DNA from: Echinococcus granulosus
Taxonomy: Eukaryota; Platyhelminthes; Cestoda; Cyclophyllidea; Taeniidae
Assembly: GCF_000524195.1 (NCBI RefSeq)
Contig: NW_020170511.1
Location: forward strand, 123,113-187,112
DNA length: 64,000 nt
Direction: 5' to 3'
Shown: positions 26,601-39,500 of the stretch, piece after piece
Position numbering within the stretch: the stretch's first letter is position 1
Layout: each line of letters begins with the position of its first letter
The notes under the pieces: generated by a model
Database searches by the model: none
Seen by the model: only the letters and a program-made list of their open reading frames with translations
Told to the model about the DNA's origin: nothing
Program-made: the position numbers and the translations under genes

Positions 26601-29600
26601 AAAAGAAAGGATATAGGCATGGGGAGGTAGGACTTTTCATTCTTCTAAGGGTTAGCCTGAAAGAGGCGCCACTGAGGCAAAAGTATAACCTGAAGACAAT
26701 GAAGAGCCCAAGATGATAAGTGAACAAGCAAAGCAAATAACGTGTAGCTACGTAGACCCCTGTTCCATAAGTGACTGCCACAACGGTTTCCATGTTCACA
26801 CTATTGAGCCTACCGTCAAGTCAAGACTACGATGGTTTTACCATTTTATCCACCTCCTGAAAAGCATTCATTGATGTCCATGCCAGTCTCTCTTCAGATA
26901 AACGTCCGCTGACAACTTTCAAGTTTGTTTAAATCTGACGTCGATTTTAGCCGCCAATTGCTTCTTAAGAAAGCATGAGATTGATGCGAGTTAAAAGGCA
27001 TCCAGAGAAGTTTAAGTTACTAAAGAACACTCAAAGGATACGTTAAGTAGACAATGGTGAAGATAAAGCAGAAACGGTGAAATAACAGCTCTGGAGTTCT
27101 CTCAGGTCATTCACTACTATCCATATCTGATAAGGATCTATAGGTATTGCATCGAACCAACTTTTAGGTTCTTCAAAATATCTACCACTTTTATCTTCCG
27201 ATTATTCGGTGCTAGGGCTGAACTAACCTTTGGAATTCTGACTAAACACACGAAGTTTTTAAATTGATAGGCCAAATAAAAACGTTTTACTTTTAGTTGT
27301 GCAAAGATGTTATTTTTTAGAGCTGGTGTAGGAGGATTGTTCTACCATTCAGAAAGCGTAGACCATCAGGTTAGTGCTTTTGCCTTAGCTCTTCTGCAAA
27401 GAGTACTAAAACATGATGCGAAAAAGCCTAAAGCATGCTGAAACCTAATTTCATTTATGTGTAAACACCAATCCTGACGAGTTCTTTGAAGGGTGCTGCC
27501 TTGCTAGTTATCACAAGCTGTTGTTTCCTTGTGTGCTAGTACAAAACCTGGCGAGCTCCTAAATAAAATAATCACGAGATAACTTTCATTAAGCTGGGGA
27601 ACATGACTGCTGGACGCTGGATACACAGGACAATCCTATTCTTACATACTTAGGGTATTTTAATTGGCCTTGACCTTATCAGTGACAGTACCACAATCAA
27701 AGTCCATCTGTGCGTGATATTGACTGAATAGATGGTTTGGAATAGAGTACGCGAGATGATATTAGGCGCCAGGAGCAAGCCTATGGTAAACTGAAATAGA
27801 GCTGATTTATGTAGCTGCAGACATCCCTGACAAACTTAATCTTCTACTGGAAAGAGACTTTGAGGACACGGCTACACTTTGACCAAATTCATTGCTGACC
27901 TTCGATGCTGGAGGATAGTCAGACCCATAAAAGCTTTACCTCTTTGTGAGCACTTTTGTGGTTAGGCAGGATATTATAGCTCAAGTATAAAGGTATCACG
28001 TCCAGTAGCCAGTGATTGGTGTATCCAGCAGCTAGCCAATGATGGTAGTTAATTCTTTTATAGTCAAATGAGTAAGACTAGCAGATATCTACAAAAGGCA
28101 ACAAAATAATGAAACTTGTAAGAACATTATGATATAAGTAAGGCAAATATCTCAAAAGTGGCCACGTGAACGGCTGTCGATGTCGATCTTGACCGTGGTA
28201 GTTTTCAGCCCATCGATGCAGCAATCGTTTGTGCGAGCATTCAGAAAGAGCACGGATTACCTGATGCTGAAAGTCTAGTTGACATACGATCCGTCATAAA
28301 GTTGCTTAGCCAAAGGATTTCTTAAAAGCTGTCAACAGAACCACCTACGAACAACTTTAGTGTCGGAAAGGCACCAAAACAGCAATTTGCTTTTACCCAG
28401 CAGTTGCAGAATGTTTTGGTTATATTACGAAAACATTCCAGGTACCAACGGCATGGAAACGTGTGAATGTAGTAAGTCAATGCGTCGAAAAGCGAGTGCA
28501 GCCTTTACCCCCTAAAATCAGTTCTTTGCCTCTATAATTTCTGTGGTCCCGGTGTGTATTATTCTGAGAAATGCATTGCGAAACTGAAAAAAAACTTGCG
28601 AAAATCTTAAATCACTAGGTTTCTTTTCTAGGATGACAAAAGCTCTTTTCTGTTCAACAGCATACTTATATAAGTAGCTAACGAAAGCGAGGCGAAATTA
28701 CATGAATGGATAATTCTACTCAGCGAGGCACAAACTGTAGCGTCAAAATAGAGTTATTAATTAGCTTTTTGGTGAAATGAGATCTATCACAAGTCGTCAA
28801 GGATCTAAAACGACTTATTCAAATGAATAATATGTGCGCACCCTTGAATTTCGTCTACCCTCCGCCTTAGAAGGGAAGTCCATGTGCACATTTGGAAGCT
28901 CACGCCGAGCCACAATTATACAAGATCGGCCGTCATCCATCCGCCATTTGTAGAGATAATCTGCATACCTCAACTTTTCTTTAGTGTTAATTGACGTCGT
29001 AAGTCGCTGGAAAAAATGCTCCTTTTTAAGTGAATTGTAAATTTCCAAATTCCGCAACACATCAAATTGCAGTGACCTTTTAAGCGGGAGTGAATTTACC
29101 TTCAGTAGGAATAAAGTTTCGGCCGTTGTTTCAGAGGCTTAAACTTATTGTAAGATTTATTTGCAAGTTTTAATTCACTATTTCATATTTTCATGTAGGA
29201 GGTGCTAAATTTGTTCAGATTTTGTGTGTGCTATATTACCTGCTGCAGCAAGGTGGCAAAGTGCCTGAAATTCATTAGCAATTATTCTACTCAAATATAT
29301 AATTTGTTGAATTGTTCATGGTGTCAGAGCCTAACACTCAAACATAATTGGCGACCCACTTCGGTGGAATCCAAATCGAGGAGAGGATCCCATTCTCACC
29401 GTTATATCCTGACAAAGGCGGATACCATCAACTTGATAAGTAGTGTCCATTGAAATTATTCCCCAAACGCTGCTGGCATTTTTGGTCCGGTTTGCAAATT
29501 GGGCAACTGACCGAATATATAGTCTAATCAACCACTCCCAAGACGAGTTAAGCATCTATTGTTAAAAGACGCCTCTCTGTATCTGTAGATGTGGGGCACG

Positions 29601-32600
29601 ACAAGGTCTACAAAAGGTAGTGTGCGAAAGGAAAATGGTTCTCTTAAATGCTTTTAGAGTATTTATCTATACAAACACTTACAAAATCCCTCATTTTCCT
29701 CTGCGGAGGATCGAGCGTACAAATACCACTTTGCTGGCTACTTTGTCTCCTCACCGTCCCTTTTTCTACTTCTTCCTTGTACCCCAGATATCCATTCTAT
29801 CTAGTGTGCGATCGCTTGATTCTTAAAAGTAGATCACTACCGCTAGAGGTAATGCCAATATAGGGGTTCAGAGGATAAGAATTGTGAGGAGACGATCTCT
29901 TCTTCCCACTCCAAAGCCAGATTTCCTCAAGAAGAAGCTTTTAATGGGAGACGCCAGACATTGTTTTACTAAATGTGAATAAAACCTCTACCTGCTTTCG
30001 GTTTCTAGCAAACATCCCCATTTCTTGTCCGCCACACGTACAAAAAGGTATGCATGCCTTCGAAGCGTGGGGTTGAAAATTAATGGATAGGCTGGAGATA
30101 ATTAAGGTGTTCGCTTAGTGTAGAAACAAAGTTATTTTTCATCAAAAGTTAGTCAACAAGCAAAGTGTACGTTTTGGTAACTTGAAAAAGACAAAGACTA
30201 CATTTGTGATCTGTGGATAATTTATCATCTGTTAAAGCATGGATGGCGGTGTCAATTTGCTTAAAAGATGTCCCACAGAACTTTTCCATTTGATATCGAT
30301 GCAAACCAAATGCTTCGTTGTCATTCACGTCACACATTTATGATTACTCCTAGGATATTAATTTTGGATTGTATTAGGTGGTGGGGAACTACAACTCCCC
30401 ATAATCGAGAGTTGAGCACCTTCCAGAATTTAATGCAAGCTTCATTCAATGGTTGTATATCCACCATCTAGCAGAGCGACATTGTAAAAGTAGTATATTC
30501 TGTTACTCGGCAAAAGTGAATACCAGAAGTTTCGGCATCACTGAAACTAATTCAAACTCGGCTAATTAAGCGGATAAGTTTGAATCCCACCTTTTATCCT
30601 CGATGGATAGTTTATGAGATGAGAGTTTTTTGTCAGGAAGAAAGGATAAAGATCTGAACAGTCGTATTTTACAAGACGTGAGTCAAGTCCTTTTAGATAC
30701 ACACAGTAAAGTACGCACAAAGCGTTGTGCTCACTTGCTAATATGGTTCAAATTTTCTGCTTTCTCATGGCGGTGCTTTCCGGAGAGAACCACTATAAAA
30801 TTTGCCTCATGGAGCCGCTGAAATAAGCATCTGCTGTGGGGTATTCGCATTTAACCTTGGCTAAATTTATGCCTTTCAGTCCCTGCTTCCGAAAAGCCAT
30901 ATGCATGGGTGCTGCTCTCACCACTTGTTGGATTCGCCGCATAAGTGATCTCCCATTGATGGAGTGATCCGAACTTCCAAATGATACATCTTACTTCATT
31001 TTCTCACGTTTTACAGACCTTAAATTCTAGCATAGGGAGATGCCTTTGGTTGATACCTACCAGAAAACGTTTCGCTACGTAAGAAATGACACTTCCTGGT
31101 ATGCAATCTTGACTAAATTACCGCTTGCTCGTGTGGCTATTAAAAATCACCTTATCATGCTGAGGAGAAGTCAGTAATTTAAAACAACGAATAGGTTGAT
31201 GCACGCAATGGGATATTAATTTTTGACGCTTTGGTTGTACAGTACCACAGTTGTAAGCCTCCTTGCCTAGAGGCCATAATCTCCCTCCAGAACCAATATT
31301 CGGCCAGTAACCGCAATGAATCGCAACTTGCAGAGGCTGAAGTACTCGAGTAGTTAGATACAGAGTTCAACAAATTCATCAAGCGTCACAGTAAGCCGAG
31401 TTGGCTTATCACCTTTCCGGAGTTGACGCCTTTCTTTTAGATAAATCAAAAAGAAATTAGGCAAATTTAACTTTCACGTACTTTCAAGTGTGACTATCAG
31501 CTCGCGCCACACACCTAGCAAACGTTTGTTTAACCTCATCACTGCCTACAGGTGGTGGTAGTACTGGTGTGGAAGTACCAATTCCCGCTTTGTGCGCATA
31601 TGACGATCAAAATACCCGTACAGATTTCAATACAGCTAACTCTGATCGTTTAATGTGGTTTTCCCTCTGATGCACCCCAAAGTATGTAGAGATGCCATTT
31701 CATACCCCACTAGTGAGAGCCTTTAGGGATCGTTGCGGTCTCTGCCATTCTACTGCAATTTCAAATGCCCTGCTCGAGCTCTCTAAATGTTGGCTTAGTT
31801 TGATGAATGTGATTGCAGCCAATGCACTGTAGAAACCGAAATCCACTCGGTTTCAGAGCTGCTAGTACGGTGTACATGGTGTTTGAGGAAGCTGCGGCAT
31901 GTGTTTTAGCAGAACGTACTGCCCAGAAGTGGTTTACGAGGGTTTTGATATTCATTGTTATGTTTTCGGTACTTTAGTGTACTGGCATTATCAATTAGAG
32001 ACCTTAATCTTATTTTCTCGTCATTTTTATTAAATTTTATTTTACAAACCTACGGACTCAAAAACGTAATCATTTTCATTCATTTTAAATTTCATGACCC
32101 AACCAAATTAGCCATTGCCGCTGTGATGTTGGCAACCAAGTTAATGACCTCCTCCTAATATTAGGCTGATCAAATGAGGGATTAAGATAGCAGCAAAAAG
32201 TGAAGGGATGGTGATTTAAAAGATTTTCCCTAAATCTAGCAGAATAGAAATCACGCGGTTAAGAACTTGCGTATTTTAGTCTTTTTTGGACGGAAACATC
32301 TGAAATAACTTTCTAATTTTTTTACTAGGAGGGAGAGGGTTAAACGTGTTGAATTATTGGAAGCCAAAGCTTTAATATTGACAGGTCGCAAACACAGGTT
32401 GCTTGATCCAATATTTGATCTGGCCTATCAAAGCAGGCGGAGAATGGGGTCTAAGTCACATTTACAGTTAGAACGTGACCGAAGCAAAAGTCAAGGCTAA
32501 TATTTAGAGTAGACTCAGTTGTCATCGTCACGACATCACGTGATTCAGTGAAATGGACTTCTTTTATGTCTCTTTAATCCTCGTTAAGGCTTTTAACCAG

Positions 32601-33482
32601 ACGCTTTAAACCGATTTCAGACAACTACACATTAAGGGTGTGATTAAAAAGCAGAACCCAATAAAAGGTGGGCCTCACTGATGTCAAATCTCGGCCCCAA
32701 AAGACCCATTGCATAAGCTCATCCATTCGAATAGCTGTAAAAAGATTAATTACAATCTAAACATGTAATCTAAGACCTATCCGACTTGACAAAGTACGTG
32801 AATGCAACTGTTTAGCTCTAAAAGCAAAAAAACTTTTCCGCTACCACTGCTTTGAATCACTTTATTATCTAACCGTAAGTTCTGCTTTGCATCGGATGTC
32901 TAATACGATGAAAAGGTGGTCACAACTGGGAGGAATCATCACCCGTGAACAAACCCATTTGTATTCCACCGCATACACTTCCTCTCCTCGCACACACGTA
33001 CGCCCAAAGCAGAGACTTTTGCAGGTGAAGTGGAGCGTGACTTGAGCGGGTGGGATACGTCGCATAGCAGTAAGCATTAATAAGTTGGTGTGCTTAGTAG
33101 AACTTTGAGTACAAATAAAAGCATATTCCATCACAAATCAGACAGCAATCAACCGTCAAGCAAACGGGTAAGGCGAATTCGAAAGTTAAAACTTCTCCAA
33201 CTTCGATGGATACAAGCCAAAGGCAAATTACAGTCAATGGTTGGTAACGAAGTACGGCTGATGCATCCTCCTGACTAAATGGCAATTTGAGATCGAATTT
33301 AATGGCCCCAACAATTTTCCAAATCCAATGGCTAATAGAATAGTAGATATAATGGAAAATTGCGCCCTCTACCCGGAAGAGATGTAGCATAAACCTAGTG
33401 GTTTTCAAAATCTATTAAGACATAAAGTGTGGCATAAGTAAATTTTCCGCCGCATTTGGAATGCCCTTAAAACACATTAACT
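20641..33482. other. Intergenic sequence without a supported gene
   Basis: This is part of the spacer between the divergent Cas-like and kinase genes. I checked the open frames of 60-112 codons here and found no domain, splice or composition support. An interrupted frame at 28170-28466 is discussed under rejected items. A pyrimidine-rich tract lies at 23861-23884. I saw no tRNA, rRNA or intact transposon. Confidence 0.6.
23861..23884. repeat. CT-rich (CTCC) polypyrimidine tract
   Basis: A short imperfect CTCC/CCTC tract on the plus strand. It is simple sequence with no evident role. Confidence 0.75.
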
Positions 33483-33582
33483 NNNNNNNNNNNNNNNNNN
33501 NNNNNNNNNNNNNNNNNNNNNNNNNNNNNNNNNNNNNNNNNNNNNNNNNNNNNNNNNNNNNNNNNNNNNNNNNNNNNNNNNN
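33483..33582. other. Assembly gap, 100 N
   Basis: A run of exactly 100 N. The round number suggests a placeholder of unknown true length rather than a measured gap. Confidence 0.99.
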
Positions 33583-36500
33583 TTATTTAGCATGAAGTAT
33601 GTTGTAATGAAGATTTTAAAAGGTGGGAAGTCAATCAGGCGGTCCTAAGTGAGCCTAACTCCATCTCCCATCTCCTTCCATTGGTGCAAATTTTCTGCAC
33701 GTCTGGTGTGCTCAGTGTGAAACGATAAGAGATACACAAAATCCGAGCTTTTCCACAAATAAACTGACACACACGACAGCCTTAAAGTAATAAGCAGGTG
33801 CTCAATTATTAGAGATAAAATAACTTAGCATGTTTTCCCATCCCAATCAGGGAATTTCCAATTTAATAACATGGAGTAAAGAAAATGAATTACGAGTTTG
33901 TTTTGCCGACTCCGATGCCTTGTAGTAGTAGGGATTAGTGAGTAATGACATGGTTACGTGATAATGCGATTACGGTAGGGCCATGGAATTCAGGACACAG
34001 CCTGTAATTACGTGTCATCAAGCCGACCCCTGACAGATTTGGCATTGTCATGACCTGCTTGTCATCTCTTTGTCCTGGTTCAGGCATTTCAGCTGGATGT
34101 TCTTACTTTGTAACTTGGTCTTGACGGCATAAATTTAACTTTTTAGAGCAAATTCGGTGTTAATTTCTTTTCACGTTGATTATTTAAAAATAACCAACTA
34201 AGGCATTAAAAATGTTCTAGAGTTAGCATTTGGAATTGATATGTTTCATTGTTACCTGTGTTATAGGGGTTTCAAGTGGTGTATCCCAAACGATCTTCTA
34301 GCCAAGTCAAGTAAATTCCTGTTAGAAAATAAGGTAATTGTAGTCTTTTTAATAAAACAGTAAGAACTTGCTTCCCAAAGGTATGGAAAAGAGAGGTAGT
34401 GTCACTCTGCTAAGTCATTGGATTTGGGAGAAACTTAACAGCAAACGGAGAGATGGTGAAGTGGCTGCTAGAGCAAATTTCAGTTGTTAAACAAAGCAAA
34501 ATAAGGTACGCATCATTTTTTAGAATTTGGTAAAAGAATTTTAAGTAAGTTCGAAGAAATGAAGGTTTTGAGAGCAGAAGCGGGTGGTACCACAAGTATT
34601 ACCAAACCGTATGTGTTCAGTTGCCCGTGATCACCCAAGACACCGCCAATCAAGGGTGCATGGGAGATTCAGTGAATGAATGAGAAAGCAAACGGCTCTA
34701 AAAACACTTTGATTTTAAAGACATTCAACCTATAGGTATCTACAGGAGACCCTTTTTGTGCTAACCCACTGTAATGCATTCGTCTGATGTGAACGCTTCA
34801 ATCGGCAGAGCACACGTCGATCAATGACGGCATGTCCGGCAGCGGTGGCTCACCTTTTAGCTTAAAGCGGCCACTTGGGTACTAATTTAGTGTGCTTGTT
34901 GTCCTACTAGATACTGAGACAACCATCATCACCGATAACGGTGCATCCCTGGACAAATCTTTCTTGGCCATGACCTATTAGGCATTATTTAAAGACTCAG
35001 ATAAGTGTAGCAGGGGACTGGATCAAGTAAGTAAAACCAGCTTCCCGCTCATCAAAAAATCTGCTTCAATATATTTAAAACCATTTTAAATCTTTGGAAT
35101 CTATATTATGCGATAATAGGGGTGCATGGATGAAGCTAATCCATGACCGGGGTAAACCCTCCCCTCCTAATTTAAGGATTCCTCTCGTGTCAGTACCGGC
35201 ACCTAAATATATTACCAATACAGCTGCGGTGGTGAGTCTCATCAATAAATTACAGCCGTCGATCTATTAGAATATATTCAATTTTAAGGCAATTTAATCC
35301 CACAAGTTGGCCTTTGATTTGTCGCTTAGCGATAGATTGAGAGGCGCAGAAAAAAGACCCTGGTAGGTGATATGGGCGGTGGGACCTATTGTGCTCCATG
35401 CAACCATTCTCTTCCACAGACATCAAGTCGTACTCAAACAGTCAGTTTAGAGGTTGAATATTTAGTAGAAATTAGTTTGCACAGGTTATTATCCAGCCAG
35501 AAAATTTCATCAAAATGGCAATAAACCATAAGAAAGATCGAAGAAACAAAAAGAAACGAATGCTAACTTTTTACTTTAGGTGCTAGAAAAGTTGATCATA
35601 CTCTTCTATCGCGAGCTAAAATATCTGTAAAACTGCAAAAATTTACCAATTTCCTGAGACTAAAAATCACTGCCTTTTGGCTAAAAAAGCTAAAGGCACG
35701 GACTAGGTGGATTTAAAGTCAACTGCGTTTGCACTCGAGCAGAATTCCCTCGAACTTACAGACCTGGTTCGTAAGCAAATGCATTTATTAATACACTCCT
35801 TGCAAAGGGAAGCTAATAAGTGAGTTCAGTTGTATATTTATAAAAAGGATTTTCATAAAAATCTTTGATCATTTTTATAAAAGTTCATTTAGGGGTCACG
35901 AATGCTTTTGCACAGTCAAAATGATGATTAGTGGCATTGCTTTGGTGGCACAGTCAGTAGACTCATAGGGGTCGTGAGTGCACCCTCGTTCCTCGTAGAA
36001 ATTTCACTAAATAATCAAGATAGCTCCCAAGTAGTCGAAAAGTGAGGGTAAGTTGTGTCTTCTGCACAAGTAATCCGAGACCCTATGTTTTAGCCGGATA
36101 GATGAATATGGCAGAAGACAGGATACAACTGAAAATCAGTACTTGAACTATGCCCTATAATTAAAGGCTCTTCAAGAGAAAGAATCTTTTTTTCTCTGAC
36201 AAAAACGCGAAAGCGACCGCGGGGACCATGCGATATAACAAGTATTCGAAGGTACGTATGGCAAAATTTACAATTTTGTGTCCCATCCCAAAAAATAGTG
36301 AATTCAGGGAACAAAATTAACCAATTCCGACTTCAAAAGGGGAAAATTATCCACACCAATGTGTCTAACACCTTAAGTTTGCCTGATCGCCAGGAAAGAT
36401 CGTTAATGCATTACAGTGCTGTTCCAGCTTGTAGGCTTATGCTCAAGTTGAGATGGCTCTAAATCTGTAAACCTTTGGCATCCTACAAAGCGCCTGTTCT

Positions 36501-39500
36501 CATGCATTAAGTCACCCATTTCCAGTAGAACCACTTGGCCATTTAAAAGTAGGGGCAATTTACAAAACACCAATGTGAGAGCAATTAAGTGAGACAACTC
36601 GAAGTTTATAAGTGATGGAAATGCGCTTGAATTGGGCTGTTATTTGTAGTGAAGTTTAATAGATGAAATATGAAATCCTGAGAAAGGCAAAGAGCCAGTT
36701 GTAAAACAACGTCAATTGACCTCTCAACAGTTACGGTAAGTGTCAGTTTTGAGACCTCATCCCACTGAATCTAATATTTGTGATTTGACCTTGGCGGCTT
36801 TAAAATCTGGGGTTCTCGCAAATGTGGGTGGCATCTTAAGTTGCTTTAGGAGATAGCAGAACTGACTGCGTACGATATATTTCCGCTTTACATTTTTAAA
36901 TTTTGGCAATTAAGCACTTAGAGATTGACGCATTATGACCGTGGAGACAGTCGGACAGAGTAAACCTGGCATTAGCTTACGAAGTATATTTTTAGCTTAA
37001 GTATTGAAACAATTTACCTATTTCTGCATCAGTTAAAGTACCAAGCAAATGGGTGCCACCCATATGCCTCAACAGTTAGTAGTGAGCTTCAAAGAGCAAA
37101 GACCACCACTTTGTTCCCTACCTCTACCTTGTCCTTTCGCAAGAACATCGCAACATTTTTTGCTGATCAGATGGTGACTAACCAGTTGATAGAAATGGCT
37201 TTTGAATTCTAAAAGGCATACCACGGAACACCCCAACCCATTTACTCGGCGAACTTCTCTGAGAAAGTAGCTACTGCATCATTTATCACATTTCGCGAAT
37301 GTGTCCAAGCCTAAATCCAAAGTGTGAGAATTGTTGCAGAAAAACAACTATAGTGCAATTGTGATTAACTAAACGAAGGAAATACTAGTTTAGGATATTT
37401 TCCATTGTTTAAGGAGAGTATCAAGCTGTTTGGTTACTTCATACGCAAAATAAAAATTCAATAAAACCCCAAAACTTCGAGTGTCAGAAAATGTTTACTT
37501 TAGATTTCTTGAACCACATAGATAGCAAGTAATATGCGAGAATACGATCACGGGTCGACTTTCACCCACTCTTGGCGTATTTGTGACCTTGGCAACCTTC
37601 CTCAAATAGTGGTGTTTAGGGTCACTCAGTGGCTGGATCAAGCCATAAGCAAATTTTCCTTCCTTATATTTCTACTAAATGCATAAAATTAGATTTCTTG
37701 AGACATTTATAGTCAAGTTGCTACTAAAAAATAAGCCAGATGTACTGAAATCCTCAAAAACTGTAGCAAGTCAGAATGGAGCCTTGGAAGGCAATGCCAA
37801 TAGGGATAGCTTCTTTAGAGATTAGAATGAGCAAATATCTGCAGTTGTAGAGGAAAATAAGCCAGATTTTTGTGCAGCTCATCAAAGAAATGCAGAATCA
37901 GACATGAAGAGTAAAGGTAAAGAGGAAAGTAGTGAGTAGCGTATAAGTAAAAATACTGCCTTGTTCAAATACTTAATGCTTGAAACAATTGTTCCCTTTC
38001 CGATGGAGGATCAATCATCCTCACGGTTACAGAGATAAGATCCAAAGCGTTTTCCACCTGAAAGTTCAATTTTGCCTTATTTGTCATTTTGTCGGGCAAG
38101 TTCTGCAGCAAGATTAAAAGCCAAATTTTTCTGCCTACCCACGCGGTTAAGTATCGGCATTGAAGGGGCTGAGGGTCCAGTCACTGGCTGACTTCGTGTT
38201 TTGTTTAACGGGATGATGTTATGGCAGATGTCCTCACGGATATAGTATTACGGATGCCGAAACGCAAAGACTACCGCATTTACAGACTGATTACTTCATT
38301 TGGCTTGTTGTTCAGGCTATTAGTAATGTAGGATGTAACCTTGTAACTGCACTTTTATGCCTACGCTCAAGCATCATCATTCAACTAATGATTGTCGGCT
38401 AATGCTGATGCAAATAGCTCTCACTGTTGCAACTATGAAGACATTTTCTAGTCGGTAGTGTTAAAATGAAAGAAGTAAATTAGACATTTTTAATCAATTC
38501 TCAACTAAAGTGAGTTCAAACGAATTTTACGAAATCAGAACTATTCTCTTCTGCCACTGGCTTTTGGTCCTTGTCGGTAAAAGAGAGTATAGGATGACAT
38601 GACATGCTCGAGTAATGCAAAAAAACATTTACACGCCATCGAAATTTGTAGGGATCAGAGATCCTTTTCGCCTGGAGGATTAGTGACTTCCTCTCAGTCA
38701 TGAGAACGGGATAGATTGGTCCCCGGTCTGCGCAGGCAAATATGTGCTAAACCAACTAATTCTGCACAAAACTCCGATGGGCTTTCCCGTTGACAAATAC
38801 AGGAGTGTAAATAAAAACAGGTTTTATTATTCAGGATGTTTACAAAGCCGTTCACTGTCAACGCATATACGGACAAGCTCTGAACAATGGCACTTTTAAA
38901 AGAAAATGGACTGAAGTGGAATTCGAAGACAAAACAATCTTTTTAGTAGCAGGCATGTTGAAATATGCTTGAGGACTATGTAACCAAAAGGGAGGAAATT
39001 TGAAAAAAATAATGACTGTCTTTAACATTCAAATCTTAATTAAGCTTAAAATCCAGGCGTTACCAATGCGCAGCAAAAATTTATTTCATTCCTCTTCATC
39101 CTTTACACCATTTGACAAGAAATACAGAAATTTAAGTCCTAAACGATGTCGTTTAGACAAGGGTATTCATAGCCGAGATAGCTTTGTCATGCGGCATGTA
39201 CGTTTTAATCTCGATTAACTGACTGCTTAACTAGTGAAGTGGTCAAATCGGTGGGACGAGGAGTTCGTTGTACTGCTTCACTGGCACTCCCATAGCCCGC
39301 AACATCAAAAAATTTGCCAGGTATCCACAACTTAAAAAAACTGCTTATCGGTCATTACACACCACTGTGAGCGCCCACCTATATCTCTTAATTACGCTAT
39401 TCCTTCCATTTATTTCCACATTCCTCGGAATCTTCGTTAATATGCATTGCTATCAGGATATTTTTAGTGACACCCAGGATAAGCTTCTCCCAATCCTCAC

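Noticed and set aside
28170..28466. Plus-strand frame of protein-like composition (with SIQKEHGLPDAESLVDI) interrupted by one TAA
   Set aside because: It has a stop near 28323, no clear splice sites at the stop and no family that I recognise. Lengths of 35-50 codons between stops are common by chance here. It could be an old pseudogene fragment, but nothing shows it.
34908..34980. Segment reading TTIITDNGASLDKSF, reminiscent of a retroelement integrase core
   Set aside because: Only about 23 codons between stops, with no flanking integrase, reverse transcriptase or LTR sequence. Too short to support.
35124..35146. CATGGAT/ATCCATG 7-bp stem with a 7-nt loop
   Set aside because: Short stems like this are expected by chance in 64 kb, and no gene context supports it.
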